Assembly: GCA_030263805.2 (NCBI GenBank)
Contig: CP136010.1
Coordinates: forward strand, 1,813,001 to 1,877,000
Reading direction: 5' to 3'
Length of the DNA: 64,000 nt
From: Pseudomonas sp. FeN3W
GTDB lineage: Bacteria > Pseudomonadota > Gammaproteobacteria > Pseudomonadales > Pseudomonadaceae
A program made the translations under genes and the position numbers. Positions 52,476-63,276 of this stretch are shown here, piece by piece; positions within the stretch are counted from its first letter, which is position 1; every line of letters starts with the position of its first letter. The notes beneath the pieces are model-generated. The model did not search any database, had not been told where the DNA came from, and saw only the letters and a list, made by a program, of their open reading frames with translations.

Positions 52476-52880
52476 ATGTCTGCATCGATCCGCTACACAG
52501 AAGGCCTGGCCAAGCTCGAAGAAATTGACGGCGAAGCCGGGCGCAAGGTCATCGACAGCCTGCAAGCCATCGCGCCGGACTTGGCGCGCTACGTGATCGA
52601 ATTTCCGTTCGGCGACATCTATCAGCGCCCCGGCCTGGACCTCCCCCAGCGCGAGCTGGCGACCGTGGCGGCGCTTACCGCGCTGGGACACTGCCAACCG
52701 CAACTGGAAGTGCACGTTCACGGCGCGCTGAATGTCGGCTGCACACCCGAGCAAATCGTCGAAGTGGTCATACAGATGGCGGTTTATGCAGGCTTCCCGG
52801 TTGCCCTCAATGGCATGTACACCGTTAGAAAAGTGTTCGACGAGCGAGGCCTGTTGCCAGCAGGCCAACTCGATGAATGA
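52476..52880 (+). CDS. carboxymuconolactone decarboxylase family protein
   Basis: A 134-residue CMD/AhpD-fold protein: LDLPQRELATVAALTALGHCQPQLEVHVHGALNVGCTPEQIVEVVIQMAVYAGFPVALNG. This fold covers decarboxylases and peroxide-reducing enzymes; only one cysteine of the usual CxxC pair area is present (GHCQPQ), so AhpD-type redox chemistry is not supported. ATG at 52476 follows AGAGGA. Likely controlled by the adjacent MerR protein. Confidence 0.87.
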   Translation: MSASIRYTEGLAKLEEIDGEAGRKVIDSLQAIAPDLARYVIEFPFGDIYQRPGLDLPQRELATVAALTALGHCQPQLEVHVHGALNVGCTPEQIVEVVIQMAVYAGFPVALNGMYTVRKVFDERGLLPAGQLDE

Positions 52881-52945
52881 CAGATCGGCCGATGTGCAAC
52901 GTCGGCGAGCGGATCGCACGTTCAGCGACAGCACATGCGCGGCGC

Positions 52946-54001
52946 TTAGTTCGGCCGCTCTTCGCTCAACAGCGCCTTGCTGATCGCCTGGCCGACCTGT
53001 TCGAACAGGCTGCCGGCTTCCTTGCCTTCGTCCAGGCCTTCGGCACAGGCCACCACGACGATCGCGCGGCTCTCGTCCTGCGGCTCGATCACGCCCACAT
53101 GGCAGGCGCGCTCCAGCTGCGTGCCGGTCTTCTGGATGAAGGGCACATCCTCCGGCAGCCCGGCTTCGAGCCGGTAGTTGTCGTAGGAATCGAGCTTCAT
53201 GAAGCCATACAGCAGATCGCGGCTCTCGGGCGACAGCAGCTCCCCGCGCACCAGTTTTTCCAGCATCGTGCCGTAGGCCACCAGACTGCTGGAGTTGAGC
53301 TTGCGCGCGTAGTAGCGCTCGTAGGCCTGCTCCATGCTCGCTGCCTTCAGCTCATCGGCCTGCAGGTTGAGTACCCGCGCCAGCGCCTCGTAACGCGGCT
53401 TGCTGAACGGCGCCGAGGCCAGTTCCACCAGCTGCATGTTGTCCAGCCGGGCGGCATCGGGATGCACCTCGCCGTACACGTCGCGGCGCACCTGGATGAA
53501 GCTGGTGATGGCCTCGAAGTCGCCGCCCATGCTCTTGCGGGTTCGCTGATTGAGCGCATCCTCGCCGACCAGCCGGATCAGCATGTTGGCCGCCGTGTTG
53601 TCGCTTTCGATGAGCATTTCCTTGAGCAGGTCACGCAGCGAGTAGTCGACGCCATTATCCTGCCAGACCAGATCGCCGGAGCCGTCCACCTTGTCCTCGG
53701 CTTCCAGCGTCAGCCGCTGATCGAGGCGAAACTCGCCATCGTCGACGCCCTGCAGCACGGCCAGAGCGATCGGCACCTTCACCGCCGAGCCCAGGTACCA
53801 GAAACGCTCGGCGTCGTAGCGCAGCTCGGCATCCTCGCCCAGATGCTTGATATAGACGCCGAGCTTGCCCGGTGACGCCTCGTCGACGCGACGCAGCTCC
53901 TGCTCCAACCCATCCTTCCAGGTCGCCTCGGCCTGTTCGGTGCAGGCCGTCAGGCCGGCCAGTGGCAACAGCAGAGCACCCAACACGATCAATCTGCTCA
54001 T
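52946..54001 (-). CDS. beta-lactamase-fold serine hydrolase, lipoprotein (tandem copy B)
   Basis: A 351-residue protein with a lipoprotein signal (lipobox LTAC, C20). Catalytic motifs of the penicillin-binding fold are S72-A-V-K75, S133-D-N135 and KTG (QKTGTQ, about 298). The glutamate motif ExxLN expected 34-36 residues after SDN in class A beta-lactamases is not visible; instead the region has YGEVHPDAARL. It is therefore a class-A-like serine hydrolase, not clearly a resistance enzyme. Its ATG overlaps the stop of the upstream homologue (ATGA). Confidence 0.85.
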   Translation of the reverse strand: MSRLIVLGALLLPLAGLTACTEQAEATWKDGLEQELRRVDEASPGKLGVYIKHLGEDAELRYDAERFWYLGSAVKVPIALAVLQGVDDGEFRLDQRLTLEAEDKVDGSGDLVWQDNGVDYSLRDLLKEMLIESDNTAANMLIRLVGEDALNQRTRKSMGGDFEAITSFIQVRRDVYGEVHPDAARLDNMQLVELASAPFSKPRYEALARVLNLQADELKAASMEQAYERYYARKLNSSSLVAYGTMLEKLVRGELLSPESRDLLYGFMKLDSYDNYRLEAGLPEDVPFIQKTGTQLERACHVGVIEPQDESRAIVVVACAEGLDEGKEAGSLFEQVGQAISKALLSEERPN

Positions 54002-55077
54002 CTTCGAATCAACCCCGCTGCGGCGACAGCCTCGCCAGTGCCATGCAATGCCCGCTCGGCCTGGGCGGTGGAGGCCACCCCGCGCACGCAGGCGACGATG
54101 ATCAGGCGCTGGGACGTCGAATCCGCCGCACCTGGTTGATCCACCAGCCCGGCATCGCAGATACGCGCGCGCTGGCTGCCGGTCTTGTGGGCGAACCCGG
54201 TGCCGGATGGCAGCCCGGCCTTGATTCTCCGCACGCCGGTCTCGACCCGGCGCATCACGCTCAGCAGATACTCGGTGCTTGCCGGGCCCAGCGCGATGCC
54301 GGCGTCCAGCGCCGAGAGCAGATCGCCATAGGCCTTCAGCGTGCCGGAATTGAACGGCGTGGCGTAGTAGCGCTCGTAAGCCTCGCCGAGGCTGATGGGC
54401 ACCAGCGCGCTGCGCTCCACGCCGATCAGCCGCGGCAGCAACGCCAGGCGGCCGGCGTCGTTCGGCTGCCGCTTGAGGGCGAGAAAATCCTTGCCGGAAA
54501 GGGTGCGCGCCGCCGGATGCAGTTCGCCGTAGATCAGCCGCCGCACATCGGCCAGGGTGGTGATCGGCCCGAAGCCCTCCGGCACCAGCTCGCGGGTGAC
54601 CGCATTGACCTGCTCGATGCCGACCAGCCTGATCAGCATGTCGCTAGCGGTGTTGTCGCTGTGGATCAGCATCTGGTCCAGCAGATAGCGCACGCTCAGC
54701 GCCTTGCCCGGCGCATGGCTGTTGGTCGGGCCGGCACCGTCGACGTAATCGCTGGCGAGCAGCGTCACCGGGCTGTCCAGCGTGAAGTCGCCCTGCTCGA
54801 TACGGCGCATCACCGCGATGGCGATCGGCACCTTGACCGTCGAGGCCAGGTACCAGGCGCCCTCGCCATGGTAGGAGACCGAAATGCCGGTCTGCATGTC
54901 CTTGACGTAGACGCCCAACTGCCCCGGCGTCTGCCTGTCCACCTGCGCCAGGCGTGCCAGGAACGGACCGCTCCATTCGATACTGTCCTGCGCTACGGCG
55001 CGCTGGGCGACCGGCAGCGTGATCAGCAGCAGACACAGAGCGGCGAGCGATGAACGAAGCTGGGCGGACAACAACAT
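53998..55077 (-). CDS. beta-lactamase-fold serine hydrolase (tandem copy A)
   Basis: A 359-residue exported protein with a signal peptide (LAALCLLLITLPVAQRAVAQ). Motifs: S79-T-V-K82, S140-D-N142, and KTG (HKTGSQ). It shares with copy B the YGELHPAARTL segment and overall order, so the two arose by tandem duplication. ExxLN is again absent. The ATG at 55077 has GGAGG four bases upstream; an ATG eight codons earlier is possible. Overlap with copy B suggests coupled translation of a pair. Confidence 0.85.
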   Translation of the reverse strand: MLLSAQLRSSLAALCLLLITLPVAQRAVAQDSIEWSGPFLARLAQVDRQTPGQLGVYVKDMQTGISVSYHGEGAWYLASTVKVPIAIAVMRRIEQGDFTLDSPVTLLASDYVDGAGPTNSHAPGKALSVRYLLDQMLIHSDNTASDMLIRLVGIEQVNAVTRELVPEGFGPITTLADVRRLIYGELHPAARTLSGKDFLALKRQPNDAGRLALLPRLIGVERSALVPISLGEAYERYYATPFNSGTLKAYGDLLSALDAGIALGPASTEYLLSVMRRVETGVRRIKAGLPSGTGFAHKTGSQRARICDAGLVDQPGAADSTSQRLIIVACVRGVASTAQAERALHGTGEAVAAAGLIRR

Positions 55078-55221
55078 GGGCCTCCGGATCGTATGGTGCA
55101 TTTCCCACCTATCCGACCACCGGCGCCGGCGGCCGTGCGCCGCTTCCCGATTACCGGTGCAGCGCAACCGCTGGCGTCGCTGCGAGTCCGATGACTATCA
55201 ACCGACGCAAGGAGTGCAGCA

Positions 55222-56460
55222 GTGGCGCGCACCGAACATTTCATCGGACTGGAGTGGCTGCGCTTTCTGCTGGCCATCTATGTCGTGCTGTTCCATACCG
55301 TGCACGCCTACGTCGAAGACGAGCCGACCTGGCTCTCGGAACTGGCCGGCGTCGGCTTTTTCGCCACCAGCAGCTTCTTCGTCCTCTCCGGCTTTCTGCT
55401 GGCACACGTCTATTGCCGGCAGGGCGAACTGCGCGAGCCGGCGCGACATTTCCTCGGCAAGCGCCTGGCCAATCTCTACCCGCTGCATCTGTTCTCCCTG
55501 CTGCTGACGGCCATCGTGCTGACCATCATCGCCAAGCTCGGCATTCCGCCGGACGACGCCAAGGCGAGCCTGCGCTACGTGGTCTACGACACCAACGAGG
55601 AGCTCAGCGGCGAGGCCCGCGACGCCCTCGAATACTTCATGAACAACCGCGAGCTGGCGTTCAACTTCATCCTGCAACTGCTGATGCTGCAGGCCTGGAA
55701 CCCGCTGTACCTGACGTTCAACCCGCCGCTGTGGTCGATCTCCACGCTGTTCTTCTTCTACCTGTGCTTCCCACTGCTGGCACCGCGCCTGATGCGTCTG
55801 CGCCACAAGGGCTGGTGGCTGCTGGCGATCGCCACGCTCTACCTGCTGCCGCCACTGTGGGCGATCCAGCAGGATGCCTACGGCATTCCCGTCACCGGCA
55901 TGTTGCACCGCATGCCGCTGCTGCGGCTGCCGGAATTTCTCGCCGGCATCCTGCTCTGCGGCCTGTTCCGCGAATGGCGAGCGGCCGGCGGGCAACTCGG
56001 CGTCGCGGCTCGGCTGGCGCTGGGGGCATTCGTGCTGGCCAGCTTCCTGGCAACGGTGTGGCTGCTCAAGGGCGAGCGCTACTGGTATTTCCTGCTGCAC
56101 AACGGCCTGCTGCTGCCGGCGCAGCTGACGCTGGTCTGGCTCTGCGCGCTGATCGCCACACCACGCAGCGCCGCGGTGGTCAGTTGGTCGCAACGCCTGG
56201 GCGCGGCCTCGTTGCCGCTATTCGTACTGCATGTGCCGGTGTTCATTCTCTTCTCGCGCTCGGAGAAGCTGCTCGGGGTGGTGTCGGCGGAGTGTCTCGA
56301 GGACTGGGGCGATTGTGTGGTGCAGGCGGGGGAGCTGGCGCTGACGCCGGCGTTCTATCCGCTGTATCTGGGATTGTGCATCGTGATCTGCGTGCTGGCG
56401 CAGGAGCGGGCGGTGGTGCCGGTGAGGCAGTTCCTGCTGAGGCGGGTATTGAAGGTTTGA
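55222..56460 (+). CDS. acyltransferase family 3 membrane protein
   Basis: A 412-residue protein with about ten membrane helices and the acyltransferase-3 N terminus FIGLEWLRFLLAIYVVLFHTVHAYVE (the conserved histidine is in LFHT) followed by FFVLSGFLLAHVY. Such enzymes acylate surface polysaccharides or lipids at the inner membrane; the substrate is unknown. It is divergent from the tandem hydrolase pair across 144 bases. No polysaccharide cluster is next to it. Confidence 0.92.
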   Translation: MARTEHFIGLEWLRFLLAIYVVLFHTVHAYVEDEPTWLSELAGVGFFATSSFFVLSGFLLAHVYCRQGELREPARHFLGKRLANLYPLHLFSLLLTAIVLTIIAKLGIPPDDAKASLRYVVYDTNEELSGEARDALEYFMNNRELAFNFILQLLMLQAWNPLYLTFNPPLWSISTLFFFYLCFPLLAPRLMRLRHKGWWLLAIATLYLLPPLWAIQQDAYGIPVTGMLHRMPLLRLPEFLAGILLCGLFREWRAAGGQLGVAARLALGAFVLASFLATVWLLKGERYWYFLLHNGLLLPAQLTLVWLCALIATPRSAAVVSWSQRLGAASLPLFVLHVPVFILFSRSEKLLGVVSAECLEDWGDCVVQAGELALTPAFYPLYLGLCIVICVLAQERAVVPVRQFLLRRVLKV

Positions 56461-56989
56461 TGCAGGGGCGCGTGAAGTCGCATGCCCATGCGCGCCAGAA
56501 ATAGCGAAGAAAGATCGCGACCGAAAACCTACAGGCACACTCGGACCCCATTCCCAGTCAGGAGGCCGAGCGTAGGCGTTGCGTAGGGGGGCGCGAGGCA
56601 GGACGCCGAGCGAGGAGTGAAGGGACAGGGACGTCCCTTCGCGACGGCCCCCGGAGCAACGCCGGAGGGAGGGAAGTTTTGCGAAGCAAAACCCGGATGC
56701 CGGGTGGCCTTCTTTTTGGTTACTTTTTCTTGGCCAGACAAGAAAAAGTGACTCGCCCAGCAGGGCGAAAACCAAGCCGTCAGGCAACTCGTTATCCTCG
56801 TGACGACCCAGCAACCTTTTGCCGCACTGATGGGCTAAAGCCCCCCAAAGGGTCACGCTACCGTTCTGATGGTCCACACGCCCCGAACCAGAGGCCCACC
56901 GTGGCGTCCCCACGCAGCGTGGGGACGATCAGCGGCTCCATCTTCCGCAGCCGCAACGGCGGGCCGAAGCCCACCTAGCGCGCCGGCGA
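56461..56989. repeat. 529-base intergenic region with a conserved hairpin element
   Basis: No gene is supported on either strand; long open frames here are low-complexity and lack ribosome sites. At 56719-56752 GTTACTTTTTCTTG and CAAGAAAAAGTGAC form a 14-bp arm pair (13 matches) around GCCAGA. From memory, similar TTACTTTTCTT-type palindromes occur between genes in many gamma- and betaproteobacteria; they are often mis-annotated as small proteins. It probably acts as a transcription boundary or a dispersed repeat. Confidence 0.55.
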
Positions 56990-59187
56990 CTACAGCAATT
57001 TATCCAGGGTAATCGGCAGGTCCCTCACCCGCTTGCCCGTCGCATTGTAGATCGCATTGGCCACCGCCGCCGCCACCCCGACGATGCCGATCTCCCCTAC
57101 TCCCTTCGACCCCAGGTCATTGACCACCTCGTCGTGCTCCTCGACGAAGATCACGTCGATCTCGGGAACGTCCGCATTCACCGGGATGTGGTACTCGGCG
57201 AGGTTGTGGTTCATGTAGCGACCGAGCTTATGGTCGATCAGCGTCTCCTCGTGCAGCGCCTGGCCGATGCCCCATACCACACCGCCGACGATCTGATTGC
57301 CCGCGGTCTTCGGGTTGACGATGCGGCCCGCGGCGATCGCGCTGACCACGCGGCTGACCTTGATGGTGCCGAGCTCCTCGTCGACGCGCACCTCGACGAA
57401 CACCGCCGAATGGGTTCCCGTCGCCCAGGCGTCGCGCTTCTCATCCGGCTTGACGCTGGCTTCGGCCTCCAATGCGCCGCTGACCTGGACGATATCGCGC
57501 AGCGCCACGCTATGTTCGCCGGATTTCAGCTGCAGCTCGCCATCGACGATCTCAACCGTCTCCAGGTTCGCGCCGGTAAAGGGCGAAGCCGGCGACTGCT
57601 GCACGGCATCCAGCAGCTTCTGCCGCAGGCCTTCGCAGGCGCGTTGCACCGCGCTGCCAACCGACGACACGGTGGCCGAGCCCCCTTCCAGCGGCGCCTG
57701 CGGCAGGCTGGAGTCGCCGAGGCGGAACTCCACATCGGCCATCGACAGGCCCATGGCATCGGCGGCGATCTGGGTCATCGCGGTGTAGGTGCCGGTGCCG
57801 ATATCGGCGGTGGCGCTGGTCACCAGCAACCTGCCGTCGGCGTCGAGGCAGGCGCGAGCGGAGGCCGGCATCTGCATCGCCTCCCAGACACCGGTGGCCA
57901 TGCCCATGCCGACCAGCTGATGGCCGTCGCGCAGGCTGCGTGGTTGCGTCGGGCGCCGCGACCAGCCGAAACGCTCGGCGCCCTGCTGGTAGCAGGCACG
58001 CAGTTCCTTGCTGGAATAGCGCTTGCCCTCGTTACCGTTGGTCTCGGTGTAATTGCGCAAGCGCAGCTCCAGCGGATCGATACCGATTTCATAAGCCAGC
58101 TCGTCCATCGCGCACTCCAGCGCATAGACGCCAATGGTCGCCCCCGGGGCGCGCATGTCCAGCGGGGTATAGACGTCCAGCGGCGCCAGACGGTAGCCGA
58201 GGCGCACGTTGTCACAGGCGTAGAGCATGCCGGACCACTCCACCTCATGTTCGGTGAAGTCCTCGAAGCGCGAGGTCTGGCCGATGGCCCTGTGCTCTAT
58301 GGCCTGCAACCGCCCTTCGCCATCGGCGGCGAGCTTGAGCTGCTGGACGGTCCGCGGGCGATAGCCGAAGGTGAACATCTGCTGGCGAGTCAGCTCGACG
58401 CGCACCGCGGCCTTGAGCTTGAGCGCGGCCATTACCGCCAGCGGCAGCTGGTACTGCGGGCGCAGGCCGGAGCCGAAGGCACCGCCGACGAAGGGCGACA
58501 GCACGCGGATCTTGCCCTCCATGTCGAACACCTGCTCCAGGTAGCGCTGGCAGTTCTGCACGCCCTGGGTCTTGTCGTGGATCAGCAGCTCCCCGCCCGG
58601 CTGGTACTGGACGATGGAGGCATGCGGTTCCATCGGGTTGTGATGCTCGACCGGGGTACCGTATTCGCAATCGACGTGCTTTGCCGCTGCAGCGAACGCC
58701 GAGTCGAAATCGCCGCGCGGCTCCGGCGGCTCGGCCGGGGCGTCATGGGCCTGTTCGCGCGCCGCCTGCAGGTCGGTCTGGTGCGCTTCGACCTCGTATT
58801 CGATGCGCACCAGGGTCGCGCCGTGGCGCGCCAGCGCCTGGCTCTCGGCGACGACCAGCGCCAGTGGCTGGCCGCTGTAGAGCACGCGGTCGTTGTACAG
58901 CGGGCGGAACGGCGAGCCATCGGCGGCATCGTCGTCCTCGTAGGGCTCGTCGTAGCTGGCGATCGGCGGGCGGTTCTGATGGCTCAGCACCAGGCGCACG
59001 CCAGGCAGCGCTTCGGCCGCGGCGGCATCGATACGCTTGATCCGGCCGCGGGCGATGCTGCTCGACACCACGGCGCCATAGAGCAGCCCCGGCACCTCGG
59101 CTTCGGCGGCGTAGCAGGCCTTGCCGGTGACCTTGAGCGGACCGTCGACGCGGTCCAGGGGCTTGCCCAGTGGAGAGTTGGCGCTGT

Positions 59188-59191
<4 letters not shown>
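56990..59191 (-). CDS. molybdenum hydroxylase large subunit (PaoC-like)
   Basis: A 733-residue xanthine oxidase family subunit that binds the molybdopterin cofactor. VVGGVVWGIGQALHEE and the catalytic glutamate E700 in GVGEIGIVG are visible, as is FVGGAFGSGLRPQYQLP. Length matches PaoC (YagR). With the FAD and iron-sulfur subunits it would oxidise aldehydes or N-heterocycles to acids or oxo compounds. It overlaps the FAD subunit gene by four bases. Substrate specificity cannot be told from sequence. Confidence 0.9.
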
Positions 59192-60170
<979 letters not shown>

Positions 60171-60174
<4 letters not shown>

Positions 60175-60683
60175 TGCGCACCCTCCTGGCCGCGCAGTGT
60201 CGGCAGTGCGTCTTCGATGGCGGCGAGGATGTTCGGGTAGGCGCCGCAGCGGCAGAGGTTGCCGCTCATGTGTTCACGAATCTCGTCGCGGCTGCTAGCG
60301 CGGTTCTCCGCCGCGAGCCCGGCCGCCGAGCAGATCTGCCCCGGCGTGCAATAACCGCACTGGAAAGCATCGTGCTTGACGAACGCGGCCTGCAGCGGAT
60401 GCAGCGTCGCATCGCTGGCCAGGCCCTCGATGGTGGTCAGGCTCGCGCCGTCGTGCATCACCGCCAGGGTCAGGCAGCTGTTGATACGCCGACCGTCGAG
60501 CAGCACCGTGCAGGCGCCGCACTGGCCGTGATCGCAGCCTTTCTTGGTGCCGGTCAGGCCAAGCTGGTCGCGCAGCAGGTCGAGCAAAGTGGTCCAGGGT
60601 TGCACCTGAAGCTCACGGCGTTCGCCGTTCAGCTCCAGGCTGATGGTGCAGGTTTGGCCTGCAGCTGAAGTATTTTCGCTCAT
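60171..60683 (-). CDS. 2Fe-2S subunit of the molybdenum hydroxylase (PaoA-like)
   Basis: A 170-residue subunit with two [2Fe-2S] clusters: C50, C55, C58, C70 (plant-type: GCDHGQCGACTVLLDG) and C109, C112, C144, C146 (QCGYCTPGQIC and CRCGAY). E. coli PaoA carries a Tat signal; this one starts directly MSENTSAAGQTCTISLELNG, so the complex is probably cytoplasmic. First gene of the three-subunit set. The 268-base gap upstream (60684-60951) shows no clear promoter. Confidence 0.93.
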
Positions 60684-60951
60684 GGCAGCCTCACGGTTTG
60701 GGCGTTGGTATGCGCTGTCCGTGCGTCTTGGGGTACGACTGGCGTGGCGCGAAAATCGTTCAGCTCGGCTGGTCGAGTGGTTGCGGCTGGCTAAGGGTCA
60801 TCTCGCCGCGATCGACGTACTGTTCCACGGGAGCGAGCCTGCTAGCGGATCGGGATTAAGCCGCCCACACCGCCCGTTACTGCGCGATGCTACGTTCGCC
60901 AGACTTCTGGGTTCGTGCAGGAGCTCCGGAAGCAGCCGAGGCAATTGGCGC

Positions 60952-61542
60952 TCATGCCTGCCGGCGATCATCAGGATGGTCGATGTCCTGCAGTACACCG
61001 GGATCGTTCAAGGCGAGTTCCAGTACCGGGTGCGCGGCGAACAGCGCCTGGGCACCGCGATCACCGTCCAGCTGCAGCAGTGCATCGCGATAGGCGCCGC
61101 CTATGCCGCGCGGATGCCCGGGGCGACCGTGATAGGTCGGCACGACCAGACTGTCTTCGCGGATTGCCGCCGCGATCTCGCGCAGGGTCCGCGGCCGCGC
61201 ATAGGGCATATCGGCCAATGCCACCAGCCAGCCGCGCGCTGCCGGCGCGTGAGCCACGGCCTGCGCGAGGCTGTGGCCGAGCCCGCGGGTTTCCAGCGCA
61301 AGCACCTCGCAATCGGCGGCATTGGCGCTCAGCCAGTCGCGTAGAGGCAGATTGTCTGCGCGGGTCACCACCAGCAGCCGTTCGGCGACACCGCGAAGGT
61401 TCGCCAGCGTGGCCGCCAGCACCGGCGGCGCAGACGCAGCAGCCAGGCTGGCTGCCAGCAGCTTGTCGGCGCCAGCAGCCGCGCGGTACCGGCTGCTCTG
61501 TCCCGCGGCGAGGACGATGGTGCAAACGCCTTGCTCAGGCAC
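60952..61542 (-). CDS. molybdenum cofactor cytidylyltransferase (MocA-like)
   Basis: A 196-residue nucleotidyltransferase starting VPEQGVCTIVLAAGQSSRYRA, with ALADMPYARPRT and YHGRPGHPRGIGG. MocA makes the cytosine dinucleotide form of the molybdenum cofactor used by PaoABC-type enzymes. GTG at 61542 overlaps the XdhC-like stop by eight bases, with CGGAG upstream. It lies between the structural genes and the XdhC gene. Confidence 0.88.
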   Translation of the reverse strand: MPEQGVCTIVLAAGQSSRYRAAAGADKLLAASLAAASAPPVLAATLANLRGVAERLLVVTRADNLPLRDWLSANAADCEVLALETRGLGHSLAQAVAHAPAARGWLVALADMPYARPRTLREIAAAIREDSLVVPTYHGRPGHPRGIGGAYRDALLQLDGDRGAQALFAAHPVLELALNDPGVLQDIDHPDDRRQA

Positions 61543-62509
61543 AGCACTGCTCCGGTAACGTCTGGCCGACCAGGGCACCGTTCTTCAGCGCCACCACCTC
61601 GGCCATCAACGACAGTGCGATCTCCGCCGGCGTACGGCTGCCGATGGGCAAGCCGATGGGGCCATGCAGCCGCTGCACCTGCCGCTCGCCGAGGCCCAGC
61701 GAAAGCAGACGCGACTTGCGCTTTTCGCTGTTGACGCGCGAGCCCAGGGCGCCGACATAGAAGGCTTCGGACTGCAGCGCCGTGAGCAGCGCCATGTCGT
61801 CAAGGCGAGGGTCGTGGGTCAGCGCGACGATCGCGGTGTGCGCATCCGGCTCGATGGCCAGCACGGCATCGTCCGGCATACCGGGGACAAAGCGCACGGC
61901 CGCCGCATCCCAGTCGTGAGCGTAACCTTCGCGCGGGTCGCAGATCAGCACTTCGAAGCCGAGGCCGTGGGCCAGGTCGGCGACATAGCGCGACAGCTGC
62001 CCGGCGCCGATCATCAGCAGGCGCCAGGCCGGGCCGAACGGTGCGCGCAGGGTGTGTCCGTCGTACTGCAGCGCCGCGTCGCGGCCGGCGGCATGCAGAT
62101 TTACATCACCGCTGGCGATATCCACGCAGCGCAACAGCCGTTCATGTCCGGCGCAGCGACGCAGCAGCTCGTCGATCCAGCCGGCATCGCGCAATGGCTC
62201 CTGCAACAGGCGCAGGGTGCCGCCGCAAGGCAGGCCGAAACGCGCGGACTCTTCCTTGCTCACGCCATAGGTGATCAGCTGGCAGGCCGATGGCGGCTCG
62301 TCGGCCATGACCCGGGCGAGCAGGTCGTCCTCGACACAGCCGCCGGACACCGAACCCTCCACCCGGCCATCGCCGCGCAAGGCCAGCAGCGAACCCACCG
62401 GGCGCGGCGCGCTGCCCCAGGTTTCCAGCACCGTGTAGAGCACCACCGCGTGACCGTCACGCAACCAGTCGCGGGCGCGCCGCAGTACTGCCAGATCGAC
62501 ACTGTCCAT
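61535..62509 (-). CDS. XdhC family molybdenum cofactor insertion protein (PaoD-like)
   Basis: A 324-residue XdhC/CoxI protein. Its N-terminal domain has VGSLLALRGDGRVEGSVSGGCVEDDLL; the C-terminal Rossmann domain has LMIGAGQLSRYVADLAHGLGFEVLICDPRE and LPIGSRTPAEIALSLMAEVVALKNG. Members sulfurate and insert the cofactor into the large subunit. With the MocA-like gene it forms the maturation half of this locus. Confidence 0.92.
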   Translation of the reverse strand: MDSVDLAVLRRARDWLRDGHAVVLYTVLETWGSAPRPVGSLLALRGDGRVEGSVSGGCVEDDLLARVMADEPPSACQLITYGVSKEESARFGLPCGGTLRLLQEPLRDAGWIDELLRRCAGHERLLRCVDIASGDVNLHAAGRDAALQYDGHTLRAPFGPAWRLLMIGAGQLSRYVADLAHGLGFEVLICDPREGYAHDWDAAAVRFVPGMPDDAVLAIEPDAHTAIVALTHDPRLDDMALLTALQSEAFYVGALGSRVNSEKRKSRLLSLGLGERQVQRLHGPIGLPIGSRTPAEIALSLMAEVVALKNGALVGQTLPEQCCA

Positions 62510-62581
62510 CGCTTTCCTCGGATTCAGCCAATTGCCGCCGGAGCTTCCGGCAATGCTAGGAGTGACCGATCCGGGACGAGG

Positions 62582-63145
62582 TTAGTTCGTCGCCGGCACC
62601 AGCATGGCGTCGGCCACCTCGCGGCGCTTGGCGCGACCGGCGAGACGTTCCACCAGGGTCAGGGCGAACTCCAGGGCGGTGGCCGGGCCCTGGCTGGTGA
62701 TGCAGTTGCCGTCCACCACCACCGGTTGGTCGAGGAAATGCGTGCCGGTGAGGTTGTCGCTCATGCCCGGGTAGCAGGTCACCTGCCGCCCCTTGAGTAC
62801 GCCGTAGGGATGCAGCGCCACCGCCGGCGCGGCGCAGATCGCGGCGAAATCGAGCCCGGCACGGGCCTGCTGGCGTACGCGCTCGGCCAGCGGCTCCAGC
62901 TCGCCAAGGGTCTTCGCGCCGGGCATGCCGCCGGGCAGCACGATCAGGTCGAAATCCTGCGCCAGCACGTCGAGCAGCATGGCGTCGGCGGTGATCCGGG
63001 TACCGCGCGCGCAGGTCAGCATGCGCCGCTCTTCGGCACTGGCCACCAGTACCTCGAACTCGGCACGCCGCAGCACGTCGATCAGGGTGACGGCCTCCAG
63101 GTCTTCTGAACCGTCGGCGATCGGAATCAGGACTCGTTTGCTCAT
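62582..63145 (-). CDS. DJ-1/YajL family protein
   Basis: A 187-residue protein of the DJ-1 superfamily. The reactive cysteine is C104 (AAIC104AAPAVALHPYG) and the partner glutamate E17 (GSEDLEAVTLIDVL). Members act as covalent chaperones or deglycase-like and glyoxalase-like enzymes in stress; YajL-type function is plausible. The ATG at 63145 is preferred over a GTG three codons earlier. It is divergent from the NCS2 permease gene. Confidence 0.92.
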   Translation of the reverse strand: MSKRVLIPIADGSEDLEAVTLIDVLRRAEFEVLVASAEERRMLTCARGTRITADAMLLDVLAQDFDLIVLPGGMPGAKTLGELEPLAERVRQQARAGLDFAAICAAPAVALHPYGVLKGRQVTCYPGMSDNLTGTHFLDQPVVVDGNCITSQGPATALEFALTLVERLAGRAKRREVADAMLVPATN

Positions 63146-63276
63146 GGCGTTCACCTGCTCAATGGAAATTCAACCGCGCTGCCGCCCGGTGTAAGATGCG
63201 CGGCTTTTGCGATGACACGCGAATCGCCCGCCAGAGGCGACAGCCCTCACACTGACCGGCACTTAGAGGATCGACC

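Noticed and set aside
56218..56913. Possible hypothetical protein on the minus strand in the repeat region
   Set aside because: No ribosome site, low-complexity composition, and it runs into the 3' end of the acyltransferase gene; recurrent spurious annotation.
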